A stretch of 64,000 nt of DNA from Symbiodinium natans (Eukaryota; Sar; Dinophyceae; Suessiales; Symbiodiniaceae): contig CAJNDS010000813.1 in the NCBI GenBank assembly GCA_905221605.1, forward strand, positions 829,721 to 893,720, given 5' to 3'. The position numbers and the translations under genes were made by a program. The notes beneath the pieces were generated by a model, which was given only the letters and a program-made list of their open reading frames with translations, searched no databases and was not told the origin of the DNA. Within the stretch, counting starts at the first letter, position 1. Every line of letters begins with the position of its first letter. Below are positions 50,609-61,481 of the stretch, piece by piece.

Positions 50609-52961
50609 TCACTTCGACTTGCTCTTCACACCTGAGCTTCGCAGTGTGTGGTGTCTCAGAGCTTGAAGAGGAGTTCTCTTCAACTTTAGACGCTTGCGTG
50701 TTGCAGCGGCTGGTCGCTTGGCGAGCCAGTTTTTGGAAAGCCGCTTTTCGTTCTCACGAGCTGCGACAAGAGGCAGCTGCGCTTTCTTTTGTCTGCCGCA
50801 AGTTTCTTGATCCGCACACCACCCCATCCACTCTTCACTTGTCCAAATTGATTTGCTCATGGCTCTGCTAAGCAGAGCAGTCTCAGAGACAATGTGTGTC
50901 AGCGGAAAGTAATTAGCCAGATGATGCGCCAGCAACTTAATGTAGCGATAATAACGTAGTTTTAAGGCAAGTGTGGATCGGTGCATAGTGTTCGTGCTGC
51001 GCGACCATGAATTTATCTCGGCGTGTAACGCCTCATTGCTTGCAGTACCGCTCGGCAAGAAGTGGAGATGATGGCTGGGGACGGACTGCCGCACACGCAC
51101 ATTATTCATAAGCCATTCCAGTCTATCCGGGGCGCAGGCGGACCACAAGATCTTAAAAATTTCCTTGTTCGGTCCTGCAGCCTTCCGCTTGACTTCGTGC
51201 GCGAATTTGGCACAAATGGCTGCAACCGATGTGATGAATTCAATCCTGCTGCGTAGCGGCTTGTCGCACTCCATTGCAGCAAGTATGTCGTTGGCCTGGC
51301 TTATAGGCATAGACATTGAAAAAATCATGTCTCTGCATTGCTCCTCGGCTTCCTCCAGAGGTCTGGACATGTCGCCGTCGTAGAAGGACACGTCGCGAGA
51401 CTTCTCCGATGTGTCCACTGCAACAGTTTTCCTCAGAAGACTGCGTAGCGTCTTGGATCCAGGCGTGCGCTTGTTCCAGTGCCCGTACTCATAGACGATG
51501 GCGAGATGCACTGGATCCAGCATCATTCCCTTCAGATTGGGACAAATTTGTCGCAGATCTTTGTAAAATTTTGCAGAAGGACTGTCAGTGGCGACAAACT
51601 CTACTGATTTCAACTGCTCTTCGGTAAAACATTCCTCCATCACCGACACCACATGTTCAGATTTTTCTGATTGCAAAGGGTGAAGAAGCAGCACCGCGCT
51701 GGATCTGCCTCTCACCGTCAACAAACGTCTCCATGCTAGATCATCTCCGAATGGAGCGTTGTTTCTTTTCTCAGCTGCGGCCCGATAGGACTCTTGACCT
51801 TTAAGCTTGAGGCATACCTTCAGAGTTGCGTCCATGCTCAGATACAGCCATTCCTTGTCTGCTTCCAGATGTTTTACCATGGACGTCAGCCTGGCTTGGT
51901 ACGCCGGTGACGCAGTGATGTCCTCCAGCATAGGAAGCCAGTGCTGCCCGAGCGAAGGAAGCAGTGTGGCAAGTTCGTTGCCGGACTGCATAGCTGCCAA
52001 ATGGCAACGAGGCCAGATGGTTCTCACCTTTCAAAAGAAATATCAGACTAACCCGACATGTCAGAAAGTAGAATTTAAGTATTTTACTACGTCAAATGCA
52101 AAAGACAAGAACTACGACCGTGTGCGTGCAGCACACCTGAGCGTGACTCATGACCATTTCACGGAGAAGCATGTCCGCAAACTTGTGCGTGTAGTAGATA
52201 TTGCCGACTCTGCGCACGTGGACTGACTTGCCAAGAGCACTTGCGTTCAAGTAGACAGGCCCACTGTCGTCGAAGACAAGACGAATATGCTTGTCAACAA
52301 GATTGATCGTGGTCTCGAGAGGCGGCCGAATAGTTTTTCCAAGCACCTCTGCGCTGCGTCGCAGCAGAGCCGTCGTCTGAACCTGCAAAGAAGCGTCGTT
52401 GTCGTACAGCGCCAGAATGACTTTCGTCTGCTTCGTGCCACTGGCGACAAACTGTGTTTGCAGACTGTGATATTTCGTCACATGAGTGCGCAGGTATTTT
52501 AGCCGAGTGAAAGAACGAAACGGACAAAACGGGCATTTGCGCTTGCCGTTCACAGCCTTGCAATTGGAATCCAAGTTCTCCAGCATGTCTGCAACCTCAC
52601 GCTCCAAACGCTGCATGATGTTGTCAGAAATAAAAGGGCGGCCTTCCGAGTCGAAATCAATTCTCGACGCAGACAAAGATGGCAGATTGTTGCCATCGTC
52701 GTCAGACTCTTCGGAACTGCAGCCTGCGACCATATCCAAAAGCTCGTTGACGTGCGCAGTATCTGCTTCTCGCGACTGTCTCAGCCAGTAGGATGCGATA
52801 GTGCTGCGATCCACTGCACTCGCAAAAGCTTCTTGAAACTGTTCAGCGCTCACTCGGAAACCTTCCTTCGCGTCAAACTCTTTTACTTGAAAATTGAACT
52901 GCGACGCAGTGAGGACGACCTTTGCCTTCTGCATGAAGCATAAAGGATTGAACTTTGTCAT
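50609..52961 (-). CDS. C2H2 zinc-finger DDE-type transposase, two exons
   Basis: Exon 1 (52961-52137, ATG start) encodes 275 residues with an acidic, Ser-rich middle and one C2H2 finger, CPFCPFRSFTRLKYLRTH and a second His four residues later (Cys143, Cys146). Exon 2 (52027-50609) encodes 472 residues. It contains YLSMDATLKV (first Asp), FVATDSP (second Asp, 148 in exon 2), a DPVHL motif and SGTASNEALHAEIN (Glu332). The N-E-A-x-H context resembles the third catalytic acid of IS256/MULE-type transposases. The tail is very basic. A 109 bp GT-AG intron joins the exons. It lies just downstream of the replicase on the same strand. Transposase identity is inferred from motif spacing, not from a database match. 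Confidence 0.65.
52028..52136 (-). other. Predicted GT-AG intron, 109 bp
   Basis: Donor CTCAG|GTGTGC and acceptor TTTTGAAAG|GTG. Removing it joins the zinc-finger frame to the transposase frame in phase 0. The acceptor is followed by G, as in dinoflagellate introns, and preceded by a T-rich stretch. Without splicing the first frame stops within 15 codons. Confidence 0.65.
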
Positions 52962-55900
52962 GTGGAAGACCCAAACTGGATTCTAAATCAGCTTTGTAAA
53001 GAACATTTGCGCTGCGATAGGATCTGTAGCCAACCTCCGCAGCCTCCTTGTTGGCATCGGAGTTCGCATCTTTAAGCGACGACACGATGGTTTCGCGGAG
53101 AATAGGAGCGATATGCCACAAAGCGCACGGTATGCAGTTTCCGGCCCGAGTGCAGATATCAGGAAGTGACTGTCGAGGCGGAACTGCAGTTGCGTTTTCT
53201 CGAGCTGCAGAAAGAAAGTCTCGCCCGATCTTCTGAACGATCTTAACCTTGAACAACACCTTCTCTTCGATTTCTTTCTCGCAAGATTTGCAAAACTGCG
53301 GAATATCGACAATTGCATTGCGCGACACTCGCATCCCGTCGAAGTGCAGAGAAACGTGGAGCGGCTTCTGGTCTTGTCGCAAAACATGTTCGGACCAGCA
53401 CTGAAGAATCCGATCTTCAACTGCATGCCACATAAGCGAAAACACAGTCGCTTCAGGGAATGGTTTGCTTTTGACATCCTTGAGATTCAGGTAGTCATCG
53501 TGAAGAAGGTTGCAAGCTGTCCAGCGGAGATATAAAGACAGCTTCTGAAGCGACTGTACATTCTCGTCGTTCTTGAAGTTGTCTGGTATGCGACCGCCAT
53601 TCACCACCGTATTCACCAGCTGCTTTCCTTCACTATGATGTGCATTGATTTTGCGAAAGAAATCCTCGCGCTTGTAAGCGAGTTCATACAGCAGCTCACT
53701 TAATTTCTGCGGCAAAGCTGGAGTGGGCTTGATCTTTTCCAGGATTTGATAAACAAGGGTCAAGCAGCAGTTCTGAATGTCTAAATCTACACAATGCGCA
53801 TCCAGAACATGTACCTGCAGTCTTCGGGACATGGCCTGTGCGCTGCCAGCACCACTGTAGCGACGGGGCTTCACTGAGTAGGCCGGCTCAGCAGGATAGT
53901 GATACTTGATTTGCTTGGACACTAAAGTCCGGAAAGCAGAGTCTTGCGATGAGGGAAGCTCTTCCGACTGCAACTCTTTTGGCGTGTAACGTTTTCGCTG
54001 AGAAGCCTTGACGCCGGTGGACGTGTCAATGTCGCCGCGAAGCACAATCTTGATGCTGTCCTCGTGAGCCTTCAGCTTCAGCAGTGCACTCTTGTGTTCT
54101 CGCATAGCGTCCTGTATGTCTGCCTGCCTCCTGCCTTTCTTTGCGTCGGATCCAGTGAGACGTTGACAGGCGCTCTTGTGATGCGCCTCTAACACTTCCG
54201 CGCTGCGCCGTCGACTGCCATGCGAAAACGCATAGCTCCGCAATTTCTGAATGTCGTGTTGCTCTTCAAAATGCATTCTAACATCATCTTCACTCACCGG
54301 AGGCAAAATGTCCTTGAAGTCATGCTCAAAAGTCATGAAAGGCAGAAACGATCCTGGCTTCACCTTGCTGGTTTTGTGCTTCACAATTCCAGGTCGAAGC
54401 ACGCGCTGCGCTTCCACTGCATCCCACAATGCTTCTTTAGTCATGTTTGGTATTCCGGAGTTCCTCAACGTCAGCTTCTTGAACTCGGTGTACGATAGCA
54501 ACTCCATGCCAGAAGAAAGCATTGTGTCGAACAAGAACTGTCGAAAATTGTCCCACTCATCGTCTTTTGCGTCCCGTGCCTTTTGACTTTCAGCATCTGC
54601 TTCGAGGACGGCGGCCAGGCCGACATCTTTTTCTTCTTGTACTTGTCTGTGTCGCACTGGTAGACCGCAGGCTTGCCTCATAACATCCTCCGTGATGTAA
54701 TTATCCTCGCCGTTGCAGTAATCTTCGATGAATTGGTAGCATGCATCGCGACCATGCATACGCTCGAACGCCCATTGTATTCGAAGACCTGCCACTGAGG
54801 CTTGTGATGTTGCAAGGAACTTATTGAGGCTGGGGTCTGCTGCAAAGATGCCGTCTTTCTCATGATCGAGGTAGTTGCAGAGAAACTTCTGATGTATGAA
54901 GCGAGCTTTGGCTTTCCATACAAATCCACGTCTGAACATGGAATTAAAATTGGAAACGGAGACGCCAGCGAAGTTCATCATTCGGTTCATTTCAAGTCGC
55001 TTCCAGCCGACGATCTGCCACATTCGCGTAGTGTAGCCATACGGCTTGCGGCCCATAATGCCGTCTCCAGACATAGTCTTCTTGAAAAGATCTATGTGTA
55101 GCTTCTTGGTACTTTCTGGCGCTTCCTGACCAGTCAAAATAAAGCACTTAGCGAGCGACTCAGCCTGTTTCCGTAGTTCTTCTTCCATGTGCCAGACATT
55201 TGGGTCGAAGAACATGTGATGCTGTTTGTACATCTCAGAAAGATGTAACGAATACAGACTCTGGCCAACGCCGCCTGGAGAGATGCCTATGAAACATCTG
55301 TCGATGTTCAATCCTCGCTTTGCCAAGGCGAGCGCTGCTTGAAAGCATTGAAACACCTTGAAGTTACACCAGAATGTCTGTTCGTAAAATCGCTCCAAGC
55401 GCTTCATATTGGCATCGAGAACAGGGTCCAGCAAATTATGTGGAATGTGCACGTAGCAGTTGTTCGCCGGACCTTTTCTGACTGCCTCGATGTATTGCTC
55501 TGACCCTGGCCGATCGTACACAAAGCAGGAATCATTGTAGCACACCGCTGCCTCTCGTTGGTCTTCGGTTTCGCACCATTCCACGATAAGCGAGATCATG
55601 CGCGTCTGCATGAGCTCAAACTTCAAAACGCAGCAGACTTTCCAAGTCTTCTCAGCCAAGTCATCGGTCCATGAGTCATTGCTTGTTTCATTTTCCTCAC
55701 AGGCACGTTGCTCATCCGGATCTGCGTCGAGACGCGCGTCAGCTTGAACTTTCTTTTTGCTTCTGGCAGCACGCCGACAATTCTCCAGAAATACAGCTTC
55801 ACTTGGAAAGTTTTGAGAATCGCTTACGATCGCCGTCGCGATGGCTTGACTGTTCCTCTGCACATCATCTTTCATTCGTCTGTAGATTCCTTCCAACTCA

Positions 55901-57670
55901 GTGAAGAAATTCGATATCCGATGAAGCGCAGCCTCAGGAGGAATTCCTCCGAACGTCACGAAAGAGCCGTCGTCGTTGTAAATGTGTAAGAAGCCCTTAT
56001 GAACTCGAACGTGTCTTCCGCCCTCCACAAGCCAAAAAACTGCGGCAGCATCTGACAGCATAATCTTGTCCGCAATGTTTTTTTCAGAAATGTAAGCGGC
56101 CACCATAATAAGTCGCAAGAGCTCTTCGGACGCTGTAGGAAAAACCTGCCTGAGCTGACCCAAAGATGCATTCGTACTCTTGACAATCTCACTGCTGCTG
56201 TTCTTCACGTCAGGCGTCACGAGGTTCAACTCGGATGATATGCAGTGTTTTGACTTCTCAAACATAGATTGGAACTGATCCGATGTTTTGTCAGCTCCTG
56301 GCATGCGTCGCCGTTTCTTTGCAGCCTGCGGCACCTCGTCAGTGTCATTATCCAAAAGAATACTCAGAGCCGCTTTAAATTCATCGGCAAAATGATCGCC
56401 GTCATGTGCCGCAGTTCCTGACAAGCGAACTTCAAAGGGTTCTGTAGCTGGAATTGCAACGTCCGCGCGTGTTTCTGCTGCTTTGGCAAGCAACTGCTGT
56501 CTTCTGACATCCATAAGCTGCGAAACAGATTCTTGCATATCCGGAACTTCGTCAATGAATCCGTCTGGAAGATAGTTGGGGTGCACGCAGACAACTATCA
56601 TCTTGACAATTTTTATGTCGTAGTACCTCTCCAAGATCCAGCGGTAGGTGTTCAATTGAAGACGATAATGGTGTCCTTGACAGTCCGGCACCTCTTGCAG
56701 CGGCACTTTCATGTTTTTGCCGTAACTATTGAACTTATCCTTCAACTTCTCGCTGCGTTTCCAGTCCAGCACAATGAATTCACTGGAACCTTTGATTTTT
56801 AGTACCACGTCGATGGATCCAGCTAGGTCCTCCTCCGGAGCATGAACACACCATTCGGTTCGAAATACTTCGACATTGCCCATCTTTTCAAGTGCGCGGA
56901 TAGCAGCATTAAGCTCACCCTCCATGCAGCCAGGACAAATCTGATAGCCATTCAGTAAATGTTCAAGCATTGCATGCATCCAAGTGCCGCAGTTCGCTGC
57001 CCTTTCCCTTTTGAGATTCCACGTATCAGCAATCTCGTTATCGTGAAGCACGAGATGCGCCATGATCTCGTCCCACGTGTTCAGCTCCGCACGGCTTGCA
57101 ACGAACAATTCGCAAATCTTGCTGAGGTCTGGCGGAGTCTTCTTGAGCTCTTCAACGAGATCTGCCTGGTAGAAGAAGTCCGTGCCGATTAACATGGCGC
57201 CAATAAGTTTGAAGTCTGCGTCGGGCGCAATATATTCTTTTCGAGGCCAATTTCGACCAGACTTCATTTTTTGTAAAGCAAGTGTAGCATCGAACTCTTC
57301 GGAAAACTCGTGTATCAGGGCGGTAACCTCGACGAAATAACTTAGAAACGCTAAGAGGTTGCTTTTTGCCAACTCTTACTATGTATATATTTCACTACGC
57401 GCGTGGCAAGACGCAAGCCAGCCAGGTAGCGCTGCATCCGACGACTGTGTCGTTGTAGAAGTACTTGTGTCCCTCTGACTCGAAGCGCAAGAACTCATCG
57501 GTGGGAAAGTGATTGATTCTGGCCAGATCCGTACATGCGCTCAAGGACGCTGTCGCTGCGGTCTCAGGCTGAGAGGGCATTTGAAAAATCCGAGGTATGG
57601 GGTCGCGACGAAGAACTTCACCCACAATTGAATCGAGGGGGTGAGTCCAGCCTCCTTCGTGCAGGACTGC
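52873..57670 (-). CDS. Replication protein: PD-(D/E)XK nuclease, SF3 helicase, B-family-like polymerase palm
   Basis: Exon 1 (about 57670-57431) supplies the start of the nuclease (EGHKYFYNDTVVGCS). Exon 2 (57327-52873) encodes 1,484 residues. Nuclease: GSIDVV (56805-56822), LDWKRS with D-W-K at 56758-56766, and Q-x3-Y (56644-56656), the RecB-type signature. Helicase: a Walker A-like GGVGQS (near 55260-55285), LFKKTMSGDGIMGRKPYG (55040-55085), the typical D5/SF3 box, then SVSN. Polymerase palm: DLDIQNCCLTL (about 53780; like motif A), KQLVNTVVNGG (about 53600-53625; like K-x3-N-x3-YG motif B) and LHFDGMRV (about 53330; like motif C). Together these suggest nucleolytic processing, unwinding and synthesis in one chain. 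No ATG is visible in exon 1, so an upstream exon is likely. The last 89 bp overlap the transposase ORF in another frame. Confidence 0.7.
57328..57430 (-). other. Predicted GC-AG intron, 103 bp
   Basis: Donor ATGCAGC|GCTACC and acceptor TTTCGTCGAG|GTTACC. Splicing in phase 0 joins VVGCS to VTALIHEF, restoring the H-x-Y...S-V-T-x-L-I start typical of this nuclease family. A GC donor and acceptor followed by G are characteristic of dinoflagellates. Confidence 0.65.
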
Positions 57671-57673
57671 CTA

Positions 57674-58069
57674 TGTTTTCTATGTCACACTCTCTGAGAA
57701 AAATACAAAGACAACTCGCAGTCCTGCCGCAGAAACGTCAGTAACGTCCATGGCTTCTTCGCTTTCATGATCTGATTCTTGACCGTCCTGAGCAAATGAT
57801 CAGGTTTGATTCAGGCGCGCATTCTAATAATTGCGTAGTCGCATTTTAACGAAGGTAAACGACATTATGTGTCTATGAAGGTAACAGGACCTAGTTTAAT
57901 TTGCAACCAGGCACTGATCCACCCAGACCGTCGAGATCATCGTCTGCAAATTTGTTGGTTTGATCCTCGACACGGTCGCGCGGATGCAATCACTTTGATC
58001 GCTGGGGAAACGATGAACACACAAAAACGAATGCAATCTATACAGCTGCGCTCAAGTAGTAAAAGTGCA
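57674..58069. other. Spacer between replicase and F-box gene
   Basis: No gene supported. A further 5' exon of the replicase could lie here; an in-frame stop (57671-57673) closes exon 1 upstream. Confidence 0.4.
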
Positions 58070-60979
58070 TTAGAACTTATACATTCTGCAGTGCCAAGAC
58101 GCGATTGATTGAGACGTTGCAACTTTCTGGAGTACTCTGGCTGCGTGTTCACAGCGAGCTTCTGCCAGCGATACGTGGATCTCCAGAGCATAACGCAGGG
58201 CCACACGTCTCCACTCTTCTAAGGAAGAAAATGAAGTCGGGTGAGGACAATGCAAGAGAGTATCGCCGAGATCTGGCCTCAAGCGGCGAGCCTGATCGTA
58301 AATGAAATGGTATAACACGACGTCTTGGCCTTGGTGCAGCAAGTCCAATATGATTCTCGCTCTGTGGAGAACTTGTTCCCACTGTCGCTTGGCCATACTG
58401 GTTTTCTCATCCGGATCAGGCAGCAAGTACAGTGCCTCAGGCATGTTGTTCCAAACATCAGCGTGCTTGCGCAGGATCTTGTTTATGACGCCATGGAACT
58501 TGCAATCAGATTGGAGATGCCATTGCATTCTTTTATAGTATGTGGCTGCGTGCACGTAGGGAAACTTGTCAGCCTCAAGCTTCGCCGCAGCAGAAACTGT
58601 AACTGACAAGTAGTCGCTACTGCCCCCGAGAGCATCCTGAAGTTGAGCAGGACAGAAAGGGCATAAGCGGTCTGGGTGATGTAGCACATGCCTGTGGCAC
58701 ATCCATGTCGAACACGTCGGGCAGACTCTCCAACGTGTTGCAGTGATGCATCTCGTCTGCGCGCAGATGCTGCACTTCACTGTCGCAGTGTGAGATAAAG
58801 GAGATGGCTTAGACCTGAAGCTTGGCTGGAAATCGTCTGCGTGTGTTCGCCTGTACAGCCACACGAACACTTCTGCTAAGGGAGGCGCCATCTCCATGCC
58901 GTTGGCGTTTGTGGTAATTCTAGTCACCCCGACGTTATCGAGTGAGACTTCAAAGCAATGGCTGCTCCACTCGAGCGCGAAGTTGTGGACGGTGTCTGCT
59001 CGAATCTGATGCCGTTCTCTGCCGTAATGAGGACGAGGCATTTCGCCGTTCAAGCCATAGGACCAAGTTGCGTTGCTTCTGAATAGATTGTCTATACGAC
59101 AATATGATCTCTTGATTCCCCGCCATTCCTTAACGCCCATGTAAAGGCCACAAGTAGATGCAGGGAGGATGAGGTCGAACGTTGCTCTTCCCATCATCGG
59201 ACCTATGGAGTGGAAACCGAGAATGTCCGTTCCGACGTTGCCAGGCAAGCGCATACGCTGCACTGGCATACTAACATAGATGTTTTGCGGCATAGTTGGG
59301 AATAAACAAAGTTGCCTGCATCTCACACTTGCCGCGCTTGCGATGTTGCAAATAGGTAGGATCGAGTTGATTACAGAGCGATCATGGAACTCGTCCCCCT
59401 CTAAGTACAAGACTCTGTTCTGCCAACGACTAGAGTCTCGCACGGCCTCCTTCAGTGCTCGGCAGGTGGAAGCCAGTGTCCTGAGATGAGCTGGCGAAAA
59501 ATGAAACAGGGTTAGATCTCTGACAACATCCAGAGGAAGACTGCCTCCGATGCCGTCGAAGTCGTCTGCGTCCCAGCGCTTGTTACCCTGCGCATTTGCT
59601 GCCAGCACAGCAGCTGTACTCGCATCATCTTGCGCATGAACTTGCTTTTGTTGGGCTTGCAGGCAGCACGCCACTCTCACGAGATCCGCGGCAAGGCAGC
59701 TATCGTCAGAGCCGTTTTCGATGCACTGATAGCATTCGTCACGGCAATGAACACGTTCGAATGCCAGTTGCGTGCACAGCCCTGCGTTGGCAGCCTCTGA
59801 CGTCGCGAGAAATTTGCGGAGCGCGGGTTCTGCAGCGAAGACGCTGTCTTTCTCATGATGCTTCACAGAGTACTCTGTTGCGACGCACTCTGTGCTGCCA
59901 CCCATAGCATCCTCATCATCTGCACATGGGTCACCTGACATGCTTTGTTTTCTGCTGAAGCCGGACACAATTGCTGCTTCCTGCCAGATGGGCTTCCCGA
60001 CAGTAGAGCCTGGCAGTAGTTCGAAATTCACGAAGTCATTACCGAAAGCATGTAGCGTGCCCAGGTACAGACTGATAAGTGCAGGATGGATGCACATTGG
60101 AATCTGAATTTCATACTGTGTTTTTGCAGGCCCGCGTGGTCGGATTAGATGCGACACATCACTGCATGTATCGGCACAATGCTGCCCCAGCGTTCCTTGT
60201 CTCGCGCAGCCGATGTACTTCTTGTAATCAAAATCCGAAACTCTGCGGCCGCAAGCATAACAAAGTTGTCGCCGTCTGCACATGGCAGCTTTCAGAATTG
60301 TATGCTCGCTCTGAAACCAGCGGACGAACATGTCTTCCGTTTCTGGCCAGGCGAACGCAGATCCTGCCAATGGCGGAAGTGCTATTTGCGTTGAGCGGCG
60401 TTCACTTGTCAGTCGTACATGACAGCCAACTGGCAGCCAGGATATATCATCGCTTTCTTGAAGGCAACATTCACCAACTTCAAGGCGGTATCTGTTTCCG
60501 CGCGTTTTCAGAAATCCGAAAGCAATGTCGAGATACGACCAAATGCCGTCCCAACTGGGATAAGGTAAGAAAGGAATGATTACTGCTTGCTCGATTCCGG
60601 CGTCGCCTAACTCAAATAAACAGAATGAGATGCGTGTAGTTCCCAGTGGGTAGAAAGGCACTGCCATGAACATGAGGGTACGCACTTCTTTGTCGAATAG
60701 GATTGCAGGCAAAGCTCGACAGCCAGGTCTGTTGATGTTGTATGCCCGCGCGACTACGTCAAAGGGAACCTCGCCAGGCGAAATCCCAATAAGTGTACTT
60801 CGTCGTTGTCCGAAGAAAAAAATTCTGCATCGTCGATTTGTGGAGGAGGTCTCGTGTATCGCCGGCACGCAATCCTGCGAAAACTCTGAAGCGCCTCCTT
60901 TGCCATCTTGCTCCTGACGCCGATTCCATCGCCTGCAAACGACGAAGAAGGTGCATACGTATTGGCAGCTGCGTGCCAC
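58070..60979 (-). CDS. F-box / SPRY-like / RING-like protein containing a replicase-derived segment
   Basis: A 969-codon open frame. About residues 250-290 hold Cys pairs (CYACGRRV, CARQGTLGQHCADTC). Residues 370-465 (HEKDSVFAAEPALRKF, LATSEA) closely match a part of the replicase downstream of its helicase: 32 of 48 residues are identical by eye. Residues 475-525 (LPLDVVRDLTLFHFSPAH, LRTLASTCRALKEAV) fit an F-box. Residues 600-710 (SNATWSYGLNGEMP) resemble an SPRY/B30.2 fold. Residues 735-777 carry C-x2-C, C-x2-C, C-x-x-H and C-x2-C pairs in a RING-like order. A role as a ubiquitin-ligase subunit is inferred from F-box plus RING. The first codon is GTG and an upstream exon or a different N-terminal frame (MAKEALQSFRRIACRRYT) is likely. 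Confidence 0.55.
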   Translation of the reverse strand: MARSCQYVCTFFVVCRRWNRRQEQDGKGGASEFSQDCVPAIHETSSTNRRCRIFFFGQRRSTLIGISPGEVPFDVVARAYNINRPGCRALPAILFDKEVRTLMFMAVPFYPLGTTRISFCLFELGDAGIEQAVIIPFLPYPSWDGIWSYLDIAFGFLKTRGNRYRLEVGECCLQESDDISWLPVGCHVRLTSERRSTQIALPPLAGSAFAWPETEDMFVRWFQSEHTILKAAMCRRRQLCYACGRRVSDFDYKKYIGCARQGTLGQHCADTCSDVSHLIRPRGPAKTQYEIQIPMCIHPALISLYLGTLHAFGNDFVNFELLPGSTVGKPIWQEAAIVSGFSRKQSMSGDPCADDEDAMGGSTECVATEYSVKHHEKDSVFAAEPALRKFLATSEAANAGLCTQLAFERVHCRDECYQCIENGSDDSCLAADLVRVACCLQAQQKQVHAQDDASTAAVLAANAQGNKRWDADDFDGIGGSLPLDVVRDLTLFHFSPAHLRTLASTCRALKEAVRDSSRWQNRVLYLEGDEFHDRSVINSILPICNIASAASVRCRQLCLFPTMPQNIYVSMPVQRMRLPGNVGTDILGFHSIGPMMGRATFDLILPASTCGLYMGVKEWRGIKRSYCRIDNLFRSNATWSYGLNGEMPRPHYGRERHQIRADTVHNFALEWSSHCFEVSLDNVGVTRITTNANGMEMAPPLAEVFVWLYRRTHADDFQPSFRSKPSPLSHTATVKCSICAQTRCITATRWRVCPTCSTWMCHRHVLHHPDRLCPFCPAQLQDALGGSSDYLSVTVSAAAKLEADKFPYVHAATYYKRMQWHLQSDCKFHGVINKILRKHADVWNNMPEALYLLPDPDEKTSMAKRQWEQVLHRARIILDLLHQGQDVVLYHFIYDQARRLRPDLGDTLLHCPHPTSFSSLEEWRRVALRYALEIHVSLAEARCEHAARVLQKVATSQSIASWHCRMYKF

Positions 60980-61481
60980 TTGTTCACCAATGTTGTACTA
61001 TTCTGTTTATGATGTCATTAATTGCAAACGTGTGAGGCATTGAGTTTGATATTTCTGCTGAGATTCGGTGCTTTGGTTATAGGCTGGAAGTCGGCCGCGG
61101 CATCACTTCTCTCGCACCTGCAGGATTCGACATGCGCTTGCTTTCTCAGATGATGCCGCGCAATACACAAACAAGCTTCTTTGTGTAGTAATTGTCCCGC
61201 GTGACCTTGCATCAGAAGATGTAGACGACGTTGCTACATAGCTGCTGGACGTCCTCGCAAGCGCAGATTCTGAAATGCATATTCGCAATGCTGGTGTTGT
61301 TAATAAAGTTTTGCTACTGAATTTCTCAGCTGCGCAAAATTGCAGGCAGTCCGCGGCGAAGCCTGCAAAGATGTGAGCGGTGTTGCCTTGCGTCGAGACC
61401 ACCTCACAAAATTTAAGACATTGATTGTTTGATGAATGAATTGAACCACTGTGCGCAATGTCAAGTGCGTGTTGGGTTTTA

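Noticed and set aside
50644-52943. Several + strand frames opposite the transposase gene
   Set aside because: Shadows of the - strand coding sequence; the motif-bearing frames are on the - strand.
52873-57670. Integrated large DNA virus
   Set aside because: The helicase box resembles viral D5-type helicases, but there is no capsid, packaging ATPase or other viral gene in the window, and the neighbour is a transposase.
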